From CAKZNE01 sp002695025 (GTDB lineage: Bacteria; Bacteroidota; Bacteroidia; Flavobacteriales; Schleiferiaceae), in contig CAJWML010000012.1 in NCBI GenBank assembly GCA_913043285.1, positions 50,880-114,879 of the forward strand: a DNA stretch of 64,000 nucleotides, read 5' to 3'. Positions 1 through 9,241 of this stretch are shown here, in pieces (position 1 is the first letter of the stretch; each line of letters begins with the position of its first letter). Made by a program: the position numbers and the translations under genes. The notes under the pieces are model-generated. The model saw only the letters and a program-made list of their open reading frames with translations. It was not told the origin of the DNA and searched no databases.

Positions 1-946
1 GGTGGGCATTTATACTGTTGGAAAAGATGACCGGCTGCAAAATAAAATTATCGATAAGCTGCACCAGCCCGAAAACCCCGATGATCATCAGTGCCAGCGG
101 TATGGGCTCCATGCTGAGTTCAGCGGTGAAGTTGGTGGACAATCCCAGGATAAGCCCGAAGGCCATGCCGATGAGCGGCCCGATGTAGGGGATGATATTC
201 ATAAGGCCGGCAAAGAAGGCAATGGCAATAAAATTCTCAAAACCAATAAAGTAAAGACCCACCGATATTAATAGGGTAATGAGGGTGATTTGTATAAGGA
301 TACCGGCAAAATAACGGGATAGTACTTTCTTCAGGCGCGGTGAAATATTGATGATACGACCTTCAAATGAGTCGGGTACCAGGGCCAGCACGATATTGCG
401 AAACAGGAATTCCTCCTTCATGAAGAAGAAGGTTATAAAAAGGATGCTGAAAATGGCAAAAAGGATATTTCCCAGCCCGCCCAGTAAGCCGTAGAAGGTA
501 TTGGTAATATTATCGAAGTTCAAGAATTTCTGTACGGCTTCCTCTACCACACCGTTGGAGTTTTCCCTTGCTGCCGGTTGGAGGTGCAGGAACCGTTCAA
601 ACTGGGACATATTCTCTTCGAGGCTGGCGAAAAGCTCTTCTACGTTGAGCTGTGAAAGAACAGCCAGTTCACTAATAAGGGAAGGGATAAAAATGCTCAT
701 GATGCCTCCGAACAAACCAATGATAATAAAGAGGGTTACGACAGCAGCCATGGTACGGTTAAGTTTTATCCATCTCCACTTTTTGTCGGTAAGCCGGTCT
801 ACCACCGGTTTGCCAATGAGGGCTATTACTGCGGAAATCAGTACGTAAATGATCACAGACCGGATGATCCATATTCCGTATACCAGCGCAGCCAAAAGGG
901 TAATGGCTACCAGTATCTTTATGATCTGGCGGATACCGCTGCTCAT
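1..946 (-). CDS. AI-2E family transporter (PerM-like), 3' end outside window
   Basis: Reading the minus strand from the ATG at 944-946 gives an open frame that runs off the left edge (about 315 codons visible). It begins MSSGIRQIIKILVAITLLAA and has two hydrophobic segments at the start, a long amphipathic stretch, then further hydrophobic segments including FAGLMNIIPYIGPLIGMAFG. The NIIPYIGPLIG signature is typical of the AI-2E/PerM transporter family (PF01594), polytopic inner-membrane exporters of mostly unknown substrate. Its ATG overlaps the TGA of the upstream DUF4159 gene in an ATGA junction, so the two are probably co-transcribed. The substrate cannot be inferred; members have been linked to signalling molecule or ion export. 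Confidence 0.88.
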   Translation of the reverse strand, partial: MSSGIRQIIKILVAITLLAALVYGIWIIRSVIIYVLISAVIALIGKPVVDRLTDKKWRWIKLNRTMAAVVTLFIIIGLFGGIMSIFIPSLISELAVLSQLNVEELFASLEENMSQFERFLHLQPAARENSNGVVEEAVQKFLNFDNITNTFYGLLGGLGNILFAIFSILFITFFFMKEEFLFRNIVLALVPDSFEGRIINISPRLKKVLSRYFAGILIQITLITLLISVGLYFIGFENFIAIAFFAGLMNIIPYIGPLIGMAFGLILGLSTNFTAELSMEPIPLALMIIGVFGLVQLIDNFILQPVIFSNSINAH

Positions 947-1614
947 GGGGTAGCCGTAAAAACGTATTGAAGGATATTAGAACCCATCTGCAGGGCTTTC
1001 AGGCGTACTTCGGCCGGGTCATTATGCACTTCCTGGTCTTCCCAGCCGTCTCCCAGGTCAGATTCAGTGGTATAGAACACGACCATCCTTCCTTCGTGGA
1101 AAATACCGTAAGCCTGGGGCGGATTATTATCGTGTTCATGGATCTTGGGGAGGCCTTGTGGAAAGTCAAAATGCTGGTGATAAATGGAATGGCTGGCCGG
1201 TACTGACTGTAGTTCGTATTCGGGAAATACCTTTTTCAGCTCGGGGCGTATGAACTTATCCATGCCGTAATTATCATCAATGTGTAAAAAGCCTCCGGCC
1301 TGGAGATACTCGCGCAGGTTGCGGGCCTCGGCATCTGAAAACACCACGTTGCCATGCCCCGTCATGTGTACAAAGGGATAGCTGAAAATATCTGAGGAAC
1401 CGGCTTCTACAATTTCGTAATCCGGGTCAACCGAAGCGTTCAGATTTTGATTGAAAAATGCCGCCAGGTTAGTTAGGGAAGTGGGGTTAGCATACCAGTC
1501 GCCACCCCCATTGTATTTTAAAACGGCTATTTGCAGGGAGTAGGGTACAGGTTTAAAGGAAAACGTTCCAAACCCGGTGAGAATAGCCAAGGCAATAATG
1601 GAAAAAGTTCGCAT
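943..1614 (-). CDS. DUF4159 domain secreted protein
   Basis: A 223-residue protein with an N-terminal hydrophobic signal segment (MRTFSIIALAILTGFGTFSF) followed directly by the DUF4159 domain: IAVLKYNGGGDWYANPTSL near residue 30, the SYPFVHMTGHG stretch, and GGFLHIDDNYGMDKFIRPEL in the middle. The family has a glutamine-amidotransferase-like fold seen in Bacteroidota and related phyla; its biochemical role is not established. The gene is translationally coupled to the AI-2E transporter (ATGA overlap). A TAnnTTTG box ends only five bases before the ATG, which would give a leaderless mRNA. The neighbouring T9SS gene is divergent, with 163 bases between the two starts. Confidence 0.85.
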   Translation of the reverse strand: MRTFSIIALAILTGFGTFSFKPVPYSLQIAVLKYNGGGDWYANPTSLTNLAAFFNQNLNASVDPDYEIVEAGSSDIFSYPFVHMTGHGNVVFSDAEARNLREYLQAGGFLHIDDNYGMDKFIRPELKKVFPEYELQSVPASHSIYHQHFDFPQGLPKIHEHDNNPPQAYGIFHEGRMVVFYTTESDLGDGWEDQEVHNDPAEVRLKALQMGSNILQYVFTATP

Positions 1615-1619
1615 ACCGA

Positions 1620-1627
1620 CAAAGTTA
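1620..1627 (-). promoter_or_regulatory. -7 promoter box for DUF4159 gene
   Basis: The minus strand reads TAACTTTG, an exact match to the Bacteroidota -7 consensus TAnnTTTG, followed by TCGGT and then the ATG of the DUF4159 gene. No convincing -33 TTTG was seen. Transcription would start at or within a base or two of the start codon. Confidence 0.5.
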
Positions 1628-1777
1628 AGGTAATATGCTATTACCGTTTTGATCTTTTGTACACCTCTCCTAAAAGTTCTGTATCAACATCAAATTTTTC
1701 AATTAGGTGGCTAATTGATTCAAAAATAATAACTTTAGAGGGTCAACCCTTATCTCTGACAATCGAATGCTAAACTT

Positions 1778-4700
1778 ATGAGGACACTTTTATCCGTTTT
1801 TATTGGTGCTCTTTTTTGCTTTACAACCAATGCTCAGGTTACAACTACTTCGGCTACTTTCACCGCTGGTCATATTGAAACGGAGTTTTCTACGACTGCT
1901 ACTAAAGATACGTCCAATGAATCCGCTTGTTTCGGAACCCTGAATGTGGGCGTTCCTGCCGGCCGGTATGTAGTATCGGTAAGCGTTACCTATGGAGGTG
2001 AAGCCCTGGGTTCTGGTTGGATGTCTGAGCAGTTCTCCTATTTGGAATGTGCTACTACAGGCCTTAAGGAAAAGAGTATATCTTCCGGTCCGCCAGTAAA
2101 TTCAGCGGGAGTGTTTGTTTACAACCGGGCTAATATTGATATAGCCAATGGTGTGGCACCGGCAGGGGGGCTCGATTTTAATCTTCATGCCTTTCGTACC
2201 TTTTCCACCACTCCCAGTTGTAATACACAGGTAAACCGTATTAAGAACAACAGCTGGACGGTAACGGTACACCATATTCCTCTTCCTAGCTGTTTCCGCC
2301 CCAACAATGTTGCGGTAAGTAATATACAGGCTAATTCGGTAGATCTAAGCTGGACTACCGGGGGTGCCAGCAACTGGCAAATTGAATACGGACCGGCTGG
2401 TTTTACTCCGGGCACTGGTACACTGATCCCCGTAAGTACCAATCCCTTTACACTTAACGGACTTTCTCCACAAACGGTTTACGAGTTCCGAGTGAGGGAC
2501 AGTTGCGGAGTAGGAGATGTAAGTATATGGACCAGTATGAAAAGTTTCCAAACGGGGTGTTCGGCCGTTATGGCTCCCTGGACCGAAAATTTTGACTCGG
2601 GAACCTGGTCCGCTGGCCCTAATTTCAACAGTAATGGAACTATAGATACCTGCTGGTTGCGAAACTGGAATAACGGATTCCTGATGAAAACAGGCCCCCC
2701 TGTTTTTTCGTCTAATTTCACCGGGCCAAGTGGTGATCATACAACCGGAAGTGCCAAATACATTTTCAGTGAAGCAAAAACCTTTGGTGCCTTGCCTATG
2801 GTAGCGCGTATAGAGTCCCCGCTGGTTGATCTCTCTGCTCTTACGGTACCTGAACTCACTTTCTGGTACCATATGTTCGGCCTTAACGTAGATCAACTGG
2901 ATGTGGAGATCAGTCAGAACAATGGTGGTACCTGGACTAATATCTTTAATCGTACAGGGCAACTGCAAACCGCTAAAACCGATCCCTGGAAAGAGGTTAT
3001 CGTAAACCTGGCTGCCTACGCCAATGCTACGGTAAAACTGCGATTTACGGTAACCCAGACTAATTTTGGAACCAATGGAGATGTAGCCATTGATGATGTT
3101 AGCATACATGAAGCTCCTATATGCCCCAGACCACAAAACCTGGAGGAAATATTCATCTGGACCAACCGGGCTACTCTGGGTTGGACCACCGGGGGAGCTT
3201 CCAACTGGCAGATAGAACACGGACCTCCCGGGTTTATTCCGGGAACGGGTACCATAAGTTCCGTAAGTTCGAACCCAGGTATCCTGGGCGGCTTGTCCCC
3301 GGCCACTTCCTACGATGTATATATCCGTGACAGTTGTGGTCCGGGTAATGTTTCACTTTGGCAGGGACCCTTGCGAATTAAGACCAGATGTGCGGCTTTC
3401 GGAACTCCCTATACCCGCGATTTTCAAGGTGTAGCCTACAGTCCCGGAATATTTTTTAACGATACGGGTACCATTAATTCATGCTGGCGGAGGGACAATC
3501 TTATCAATTATGTATGGAAAGGAGGACCACCTACTTTTTCACCTTTCAATACCGGTCCTGATTTTGACCACACCTTTGGTAATTCCAGTGGTAAATATGT
3601 ATTTGCCCAGGCCATAGGTGGAGTAGTGAATAGCCCTAACCGGGTCACCAATCTCCAGAGTTCCTTAATTAACCTCACCGCACTTACCGATCCGCAGCTG
3701 ACTTTCTGGTACCACATGTTCGGATCAGATATTTTATCTCTGCAGGTTCGCATATCCACCGGCAATGGTGTGTGGAATCTTGAACGTACGATCAGTGGGC
3801 AGCAGCAATCCGCTAAAAGTGATCCCTGGAATGAGGTCATTATTGATCTTTCAGCGTATACCGGTGATACGATTGTTGTGGAATTCCGGGCCAGGTCTTT
3901 AGCATCGGGTACCGCTTCGCAAATAGCCATTGATGATCTCAATGTAGGTGAGGCCCCGTCCTGCCCCAAATCACAAAACCTGGTGGTTACGGCAACTACC
4001 AATAACAGTATTACCCTCAACTGGCTTCCTGGAGGAACTGCCTCTTTCTGGAATGTGGAATATGGCCCGGTAGGTTTTACCCCTGGCAATGGTACGCTGC
4101 TTACCGCCACCACACAACCCTTTACAATTGGTAGTTTGTCTCCTAATACGGCCTATGATTTTTACGTACGTGACAGTTGTGGTGTCGGAGATGTGGCGGT
4201 GTGGACCGGGCCGGCTACAGACTCTACAGAATGCAATCCTGTATCAGCACCCTGGACGGAAAATTTTGAAGGTACCGCATTTCTTCCTGTACCTTTTGCA
4301 GCCGGTAGCATTGCCAGCTGCTGGAACCGGACGGTCACCGGCAATTATATATGGACTCCCGGGCAGGGAGGGACGCAATCCTTCGGCACCGGCCCTGATG
4401 TAGACCATACCTTGGGAACCAGCAGTGGTAAATTCATTTACTCCGAGGCATTATTTGGAGTGGCACAATCCATCAGCGGCTGGCTGGAAACCCCGCTTAT
4501 TGATCTTACACCCCTTACCGTACCGGAGTTCAGTTTTTGGTACCACATGTTTGGGGCGGAGATAGACTCGCTGGTAGTGGAGGTTTCGGATGGTGTTTCC
4601 TGGAATCATGAATATTCGCGGGTAGGCCAGCAGCAAGCCAGTAATGCAGCTGCATGGGAAGAAGCTATACTGGATCTGGGTTCCTATGCCGGTGATACCA

Positions 4701-7114
4701 TCCAGATCCGCTTTACGGCCTACAAGAATGGAACCTTTGCTCAGACGGTGGATATTGCCCTGGACGACCTGGATATTCATGAGAAACCTTCCTGTGCCAA
4801 GCCTTCGGACCTTACGGTTGTAGGCGTTTCTTCCGGCAATGTAACCCTTGCCTGGGTCACGGGAGGGGCCAGTGACTGGCAGATTGAATACGGCCCCAAT
4901 GGTTTTACACCCGGCAGCGGTACTATCATCAACGTCAATACAAATCCGTTTGCGATTACCGGTTTAACACCATCTACCACCTATGATTTTTACGTTCGCG
5001 ACAGTTGCGGAGTGGGAGATGTAAGTGCCTGGAGGGGAGCAGTGACCACCACCACCGAATGTCTTCCCACACCAGCTCCCTGGAGTGAGGATTTTGACGG
5101 TTCAGATTTTATTGCCGCCATCAACTTTGCGGATACAGGGACCATTAATACCTGCTGGGACCGCTATCCGGTAACAGACTATTTCTGGATACCCGGTCCG
5201 GGGCCGTTCCTTTCTATTGCTACCGGCCCTTCAGCAGACCATACCAGCGGCAGCGGGAAATTTATGTTTACGGAAACCAACGGTTTTCCACCCAATTTAC
5301 CGTTTGTCACCCATCTGGAAACCCCGCTCATTGATCTTTCGCCATTGTCTACTCCCCAGCTTTCTTTTTGGTACTTTATGTTTGGCAATGCAATAGGAAA
5401 CCTCATTGTGGAGGTAGATAATGGAAGTGGCTACACCAGCCTGCAGACCATATCAGGCGCTCAGCAAACTTCGCAGTCAGAGCCATGGTTGCAATCCATA
5501 CTGGACCTTTCGGCTTATGCCGGGGATACGGTGCAAATAAGGTTCAAGGTGAGTAAATCCGTTAACTCTACCGTATCCGATGTGGCTATTGATGATGTGG
5601 TTATTGATGATAACCTGCTATGTGATCCACCTACTGCTTTATCCATTGGAGGGATCACTACAGATTCGGCAGAAGTGAACTGGAACGCTACCACCACGGG
5701 TTCCAACCTGGTGTATTATGATCAGGCGGCAGGCCCCGGTTCTGCCGTAACCTTAACGGATGTTACCAGTCCTCACATACTTTTTGGCCTCAACCCCAAT
5801 ACTACCTATGTGGTAATGGTATTTGACAGTTGTGCGGCACCCGTCTTTACCAGTGATACCATTGCCGATACCATCAGTACTTTGCCTTGCCCGGTGCTCA
5901 TCAGTGACTTCAATTATACTAGCAATGAACTGGACGTGAATTTTGACGGTTCTTTGAGTACCAATGCAGATAGCCTGATGTGGCTGTATGGGGACGGAAA
6001 TTTTGCTTCGGGTACTACATCTTCCCATACCTATGGTGCGGCAGGAACGTATACGGTTACCCTTTTAAGCTGGAGTAATTGCGGGCTTACGGATACATTG
6101 GTTCAGGATATTGAAGTCTGTGATACTCTCAGCGCCTCCCTGGCTTCCACGGATGCCTTCCTTACGGTAAACTACGATGCTTCCGCATCTCTGAACCCGG
6201 ATTCACTGTACTGGGATTTCGGGGATGGAAATTGGTCCAACGCTGTACAGCCCGTGCATAATTATGCGGCAAGTGGAATTTATACGGTATGGCTTTACAC
6301 CTATAATAATTGTGGTGTGGCCGATAGTACTACCCTTAATGTACAGGTCTGCGATACCCTGCTTGGGAGTTTCTCCTATGTGCAGGATGGGGATTCAGTA
6401 TTCTTTGACGGCAGTGCGTCCAAAGGTTATAATCTGCTGCAATGGGATTTCGGGGATGGTACCATCGGTGGCGCAGCGGTAACCAGCCATATTTATTCCA
6501 GTTCCGGCACCTTTACCGTTACCCTTACCGTGCAGAATGAGTGTGGGGACGTACAGACCGTAACACAAACTATTCAGATGTGCCAGCCGGCCGTGCCGAT
6601 CTGGACGTATACCATTGTTGGCACCACCACAGCCGGAATGGAGGTGCAGTTTGATGCATCCGCCTCCCTGAATGCCAGCATTTACGAATGGGATTTTGGC
6701 GATGGCTCCAATGTTACGGGGCCCGTTTTCCCAACGCACACCTATACCATTCCAAGCCTCACTTACAGGGTCACTCTTACCGTTCGCAACAATTGCGGTG
6801 AAAAATCATCCCACGGCTATAGACTGAGTGAAATAGGCCTGGAAGAATTCGATGAGCTGCATAAGGTAGAGGTATACCCCAATCCTGTAGATGACAAGTT
6901 ACTGATCTCGTGGAACCCTCAATATACCAGCCCTGAAGAAGTGCTATTATGGAGTGTGCAGGGTAAACAATTAATGAAAGAGGTATTGGAGGCTGAAAAC
7001 CTGGAGCAGGGTTCATTGGAATGGGATCTTTACGGCTTACCGGAAGGGGTCTACATCATTAACCTCCGTGGAATGGACCTGGATATTCGGGAGAGTCTGC
7101 TTATACAGCATTGA
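1778..7114 (+). CDS. Type IX secreted FN3/MAM/PKD multidomain protein
   Basis: A 1778-residue secreted protein. Residues 1-19 are a signal peptide (MRTLLSVFIGALFCFTTNAQ). After a roughly 150-residue N-terminal region come four tandem units of 276-280 residues starting at Cys172, 449, 729 and 1006. Each combines an FN3 domain (GGASNWQIEYGP, VRDSCGVGD) with a MAM-like domain (PWTENF, FWYHMFG, AIDDVSI). A fifth FN3 starts at 1282, then four PKD domains (WDFGDG motifs) span about 1378-1680. Residues 1695-1778 form a type A T9SS sorting domain (VEVYPNPVDDKLLISW, GVYIINLRG). The product is expected to cross the outer membrane via the PorU/SprA system and be released or LPS-anchored. The domains suggest adhesion or glycan binding; no catalytic domain is evident. 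It ends 10 bases from the convergent rsmE stop. Confidence 0.9.
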   Translation: MRTLLSVFIGALFCFTTNAQVTTTSATFTAGHIETEFSTTATKDTSNESACFGTLNVGVPAGRYVVSVSVTYGGEALGSGWMSEQFSYLECATTGLKEKSISSGPPVNSAGVFVYNRANIDIANGVAPAGGLDFNLHAFRTFSTTPSCNTQVNRIKNNSWTVTVHHIPLPSCFRPNNVAVSNIQANSVDLSWTTGGASNWQIEYGPAGFTPGTGTLIPVSTNPFTLNGLSPQTVYEFRVRDSCGVGDVSIWTSMKSFQTGCSAVMAPWTENFDSGTWSAGPNFNSNGTIDTCWLRNWNNGFLMKTGPPVFSSNFTGPSGDHTTGSAKYIFSEAKTFGALPMVARIESPLVDLSALTVPELTFWYHMFGLNVDQLDVEISQNNGGTWTNIFNRTGQLQTAKTDPWKEVIVNLAAYANATVKLRFTVTQTNFGTNGDVAIDDVSIHEAPICPRPQNLEEIFIWTNRATLGWTTGGASNWQIEHGPPGFIPGTGTISSVSSNPGILGGLSPATSYDVYIRDSCGPGNVSLWQGPLRIKTRCAAFGTPYTRDFQGVAYSPGIFFNDTGTINSCWRRDNLINYVWKGGPPTFSPFNTGPDFDHTFGNSSGKYVFAQAIGGVVNSPNRVTNLQSSLINLTALTDPQLTFWYHMFGSDILSLQVRISTGNGVWNLERTISGQQQSAKSDPWNEVIIDLSAYTGDTIVVEFRARSLASGTASQIAIDDLNVGEAPSCPKSQNLVVTATTNNSITLNWLPGGTASFWNVEYGPVGFTPGNGTLLTATTQPFTIGSLSPNTAYDFYVRDSCGVGDVAVWTGPATDSTECNPVSAPWTENFEGTAFLPVPFAAGSIASCWNRTVTGNYIWTPGQGGTQSFGTGPDVDHTLGTSSGKFIYSEALFGVAQSISGWLETPLIDLTPLTVPEFSFWYHMFGAEIDSLVVEVSDGVSWNHEYSRVGQQQASNAAAWEEAILDLGSYAGDTIQIRFTAYKNGTFAQTVDIALDDLDIHEKPSCAKPSDLTVVGVSSGNVTLAWVTGGASDWQIEYGPNGFTPGSGTIINVNTNPFAITGLTPSTTYDFYVRDSCGVGDVSAWRGAVTTTTECLPTPAPWSEDFDGSDFIAAINFADTGTINTCWDRYPVTDYFWIPGPGPFLSIATGPSADHTSGSGKFMFTETNGFPPNLPFVTHLETPLIDLSPLSTPQLSFWYFMFGNAIGNLIVEVDNGSGYTSLQTISGAQQTSQSEPWLQSILDLSAYAGDTVQIRFKVSKSVNSTVSDVAIDDVVIDDNLLCDPPTALSIGGITTDSAEVNWNATTTGSNLVYYDQAAGPGSAVTLTDVTSPHILFGLNPNTTYVVMVFDSCAAPVFTSDTIADTISTLPCPVLISDFNYTSNELDVNFDGSLSTNADSLMWLYGDGNFASGTTSSHTYGAAGTYTVTLLSWSNCGLTDTLVQDIEVCDTLSASLASTDAFLTVNYDASASLNPDSLYWDFGDGNWSNAVQPVHNYAASGIYTVWLYTYNNCGVADSTTLNVQVCDTLLGSFSYVQDGDSVFFDGSASKGYNLLQWDFGDGTIGGAAVTSHIYSSSGTFTVTLTVQNECGDVQTVTQTIQMCQPAVPIWTYTIVGTTTAGMEVQFDASASLNASIYEWDFGDGSNVTGPVFPTHTYTIPSLTYRVTLTVRNNCGEKSSHGYRLSEIGLEEFDELHKVEVYPNPVDDKLLISWNPQYTSPEEVLLWSVQGKQLMKEVLEAENLEQGSLEWDLYGLPEGVYIINLRGMDLDIRESLLIQH
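2291..5620 (+). repeat. Four tandem FN3+MAM coding units
   Basis: Conserved Cys codons at 2291, 3122, 3962, 4793 and 5621 mark unit boundaries spaced 831, 840, 831 and 828 bases. The protein motifs recur in the same order in every unit, but the DNA has diverged, so the duplications are old. The fifth boundary opens an FN3 without its MAM partner. Confidence 0.85.
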
Positions 7115-7124
7115 TCTCCTGGTG

Positions 7125-7817
7125 TTAATAGAGCTTGCCAGCCATAACCACGGCTATGCCGGCCGTCTCCGTACGAAGCCGCCTGGTACCCAGGTGTACT
7201 TCGGCAAAGCCTTTGGCCGCTGCGGCTTCAATTTCTTCCCGGGAAAAATCCCCTTCCGGGCCTATAAGCACCAGGCAGTTGGGGTAAGAAGAAACAGAAG
7301 TGAGGAGATCCTCCCGCTTCCGGCTGGCATCGCAATGGGCTATACAGCGTTGCGGTGAAGTACTATCCAGTATGGTATTGAAGTTTACCGGCTCATTGAG
7401 TTGAGGCAGCCAGTTGGAAAGGGATTGCTTGGCGGCTGCCTGGATGATCTTCCGTCCCCGGTCGGTTTTGTACACTTTCCGTTCCGAATGGAACGACAGG
7501 AGTGGGGTGATCTCATCTACACCCATTTCGGTGGCCTTTTCCAGGAAGAACTCAAAACGGTCCAGGCTTTTGGTTGGGCCAATGGCAATATGCAGGTATT
7601 TTTGGCGCTTTTCCTCGCTAAACGTTCCGGTAATATCCAGGCGGGCTTCCGTTTTGGAGAGTTGGGTGATCACTCCCTTGTAAATAACGCCCTTACCCTG
7701 CGTAACCAGTACTTCCTCTCCGGGAGCAAGCCTTAACACCCGGGTGGCATGGTGGCTTTCTTCCTTACCCAGCAGGGCCTGTTGCGGGTTTAATTCATCG
7801 GCATAAAAGAGATGCAT
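7125..7817 (-). CDS. rsmE: 16S rRNA (uracil(1498)-N(3))-methyltransferase
   Basis: A 230-residue SPOUT-class methyltransferase that methylates N3 of U1498 in the decoding region of 16S rRNA using S-adenosylmethionine. The N-terminal PUA-like part has HHATRVLRLAPGEEV. The C-terminal knotted SAM site reads LVLIGPEGDFSREEIE and HLGTRRLRTETAGIAVV, the family hallmarks. Length is typical. The start ATG overlaps the stop of rimK upstream (TGATG), so the two are translationally coupled. The 3' end faces the type IX secreted protein gene with a 10-base gap. Confidence 0.95.
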   Translation of the reverse strand: MHLFYADELNPQQALLGKEESHHATRVLRLAPGEEVLVTQGKGVIYKGVITQLSKTEARLDITGTFSEEKRQKYLHIAIGPTKSLDRFEFFLEKATEMGVDEITPLLSFHSERKVYKTDRGRKIIQAAAKQSLSNWLPQLNEPVNFNTILDSTSPQRCIAHCDASRKREDLLTSVSSYPNCLVLIGPEGDFSREEIEAAAAKGFAEVHLGTRRLRTETAGIAVVMAGKLY

Positions 7818-8728
7818 CAGGCGCCTACTTTATCTTGTTTTTTGCTGGCTGGTTTGTTGATATTCCTTTCAATGTACTGAACGATCTTACCGGCAACATC
7901 CACACCGGTCGCTTTTTCCACACCTTCCAGACCGGGAGAGGAGTTCACCTCCAATATTAAAGGTCCGCGATTACTCTGTAACATATCCACCCCCGCTATA
8001 GCCAGGCCCAGGGCTTTGGCTGCGTTTACCGCGGCCAGCTTTTCTATTTTGGAAAGCTTGATAAGGGTGCCACTTCCGCCACGGTGAAGATTGGAACGGA
8101 ACTCACCTTCTTTACCCTGGCGCTTGAATGCCGCCACTACCTTACCTTCAATTACAATGGCCCGCACATCTGCGCCTCCGGCTTCGGCAATAAACTCTTG
8201 CACCAGTATGTTGGTATTGAGGCCGTAAAAGGCTTCAATAACTGATTTGGCTGCTTTGCGCGTTTCAGCCAAAACCACACCCAGGCCCTGGGTGCCTTCC
8301 AGGAGTTTTACGATCAATGGCGCACCGCCAACTTGTTTAATGAGGTAGTCCACATCACTCGGCTTTTTGGCAAAAGCCGTTTTTGGGATACCAATCCCGT
8401 GGCGACTTAATATCTGTGTGGCGCGGAGTTTATCGCGGGAACGTACCAGGGCCAGTGAACTGAGCGTGGTAAATACCTTTTGCATTTCAAACTGGCGGAT
8501 GATGGAAGATCCGTAAAAAGTAACGGAAGAACCTATCCGGGGAATAATGGCATCTACATCCTCCAATGCGTGATCCTTATAATATACTTTCGGGTCGCCA
8601 CTTTCAATAACCACGTAACATTTGGTGTGGTTAATGATGGCAGCGGTATGTCCTCTTTTTTCAATGGCCTCCGCCAATCGCTTGGTAGAGTAGAGGTTAG
8701 GGTTAGTGGAGAGGATGACAATATTCAT
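7817..8728 (-). CDS. rimK: RimK family ATP-grasp alpha-L-glutamate ligase
   Basis: A 303-residue ATP-grasp ligase of the RimK family, which in E. coli adds glutamate residues to the C-terminus of ribosomal protein S6. Visible landmarks are an N-terminal pre-ATP-grasp domain (MNIVILSTNPNLYSTKRLAE; PRIGSSVTFYG), then the grasp segments PLIVKLLEGTQGLGVVLAE, FIAEAGGADVRAIVI and the metal-binding LEVNSSPGLEGVE. It has a Lys-rich tail. It sits between a RimB-like gene (ATGA overlap) and rsmE (TGATG overlap), so this is one operon devoted largely to ribosome modification. The exact acceptor in this organism is inferred, since RimK relatives also act on other substrates. Confidence 0.92.
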   Translation of the reverse strand: MNIVILSTNPNLYSTKRLAEAIEKRGHTAAIINHTKCYVVIESGDPKVYYKDHALEDVDAIIPRIGSSVTFYGSSIIRQFEMQKVFTTLSSLALVRSRDKLRATQILSRHGIGIPKTAFAKKPSDVDYLIKQVGGAPLIVKLLEGTQGLGVVLAETRKAAKSVIEAFYGLNTNILVQEFIAEAGGADVRAIVIEGKVVAAFKRQGKEGEFRSNLHRGGSGTLIKLSKIEKLAAVNAAKALGLAIAGVDMLQSNRGPLILEVNSSPGLEGVEKATGVDVAGKIVQYIERNINKPASKKQDKVGA

Positions 8729-9177
8729 TTCTTATTTTTTTGCTTTAGGTTCAAATCGTCTTGGCTTACGTCTACAATAAAGTGGTTCTTCAACAGTCGT
8801 TTTCCCAATAATATAGGGTATTTCATTTTTTCCCTGAAACTCAGTGTAAAGGCTGTTTTAATTTTTTGGTCAAACAGAACTACAGTGGTGGTGATAGTAT
8901 AGCGGTAATCCACCTCTCCGTTGCTGCTGCGTACCCGCTTTTCCTTGAAATCCTTGAAACGGTATTCCTTCTTATTGTGAATACCGAATTTCGGATCGTA
9001 AAGGCGGAACGAGAGGTACGTCTGGTCATCTTTTTCAATGATCCGTACCCTTGTGCAGTGCAAAGCAGAAGTATAGGCTCCTGTATCGATTTTGCAGGGT
9101 ATGTTTTCCAGTTCCAGTTCCGGTAGGTCTACAACGTCTGTAGAACCGATGATGATCTTCGCTTTTTTCTTTTTCAC
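8725..9177 (-). CDS. RimB-like 'ATP-dependent zinc protease' family protein (retropepsin-like fold)
   Basis: A 150-residue protein matching the family annotated as ATP-dependent zinc protease (PF05618), found next to rimK in many bacteria and called RimB in the Pseudomonas rimABK operon. The N-terminal sequence IPCKIDTGAYTSALHC holds the DTGA motif of retropepsin-like aspartic proteases, and KYPILLGKRLLKNHFIVDV resembles the second half of that fold. No zinc-binding HExxH is present, so the family name is doubtful. The only plausible start is GTG at 9175-9177, giving a very Lys-rich first segment. Its TGA overlaps the rimK ATG (ATGA). It probably processes or modulates RimK products, an inference from context. 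Confidence 0.85.
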   Translation of the reverse strand: MKKKKAKIIIGSTDVVDLPELELENIPCKIDTGAYTSALHCTRVRIIEKDDQTYLSFRLYDPKFGIHNKKEYRFKDFKEKRVRSSNGEVDYRYTITTTVVLFDQKIKTAFTLSFREKMKYPILLGKRLLKNHFIVDVSQDDLNLKQKNKK

Positions 9178-9241
9178 GCTATTTACTTAGTGGGTTTGTG
9201 CTAAAAATGTTCACAGTCCTCCAAAGCGGGGGCAAAAATCA

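Noticed and set aside
2345..4113. Long minus-strand frames within the FN3/MAM gene
   Set aside because: They are shadows of the repetitive plus-strand gene, recur with its period, and lack recognisable domains.
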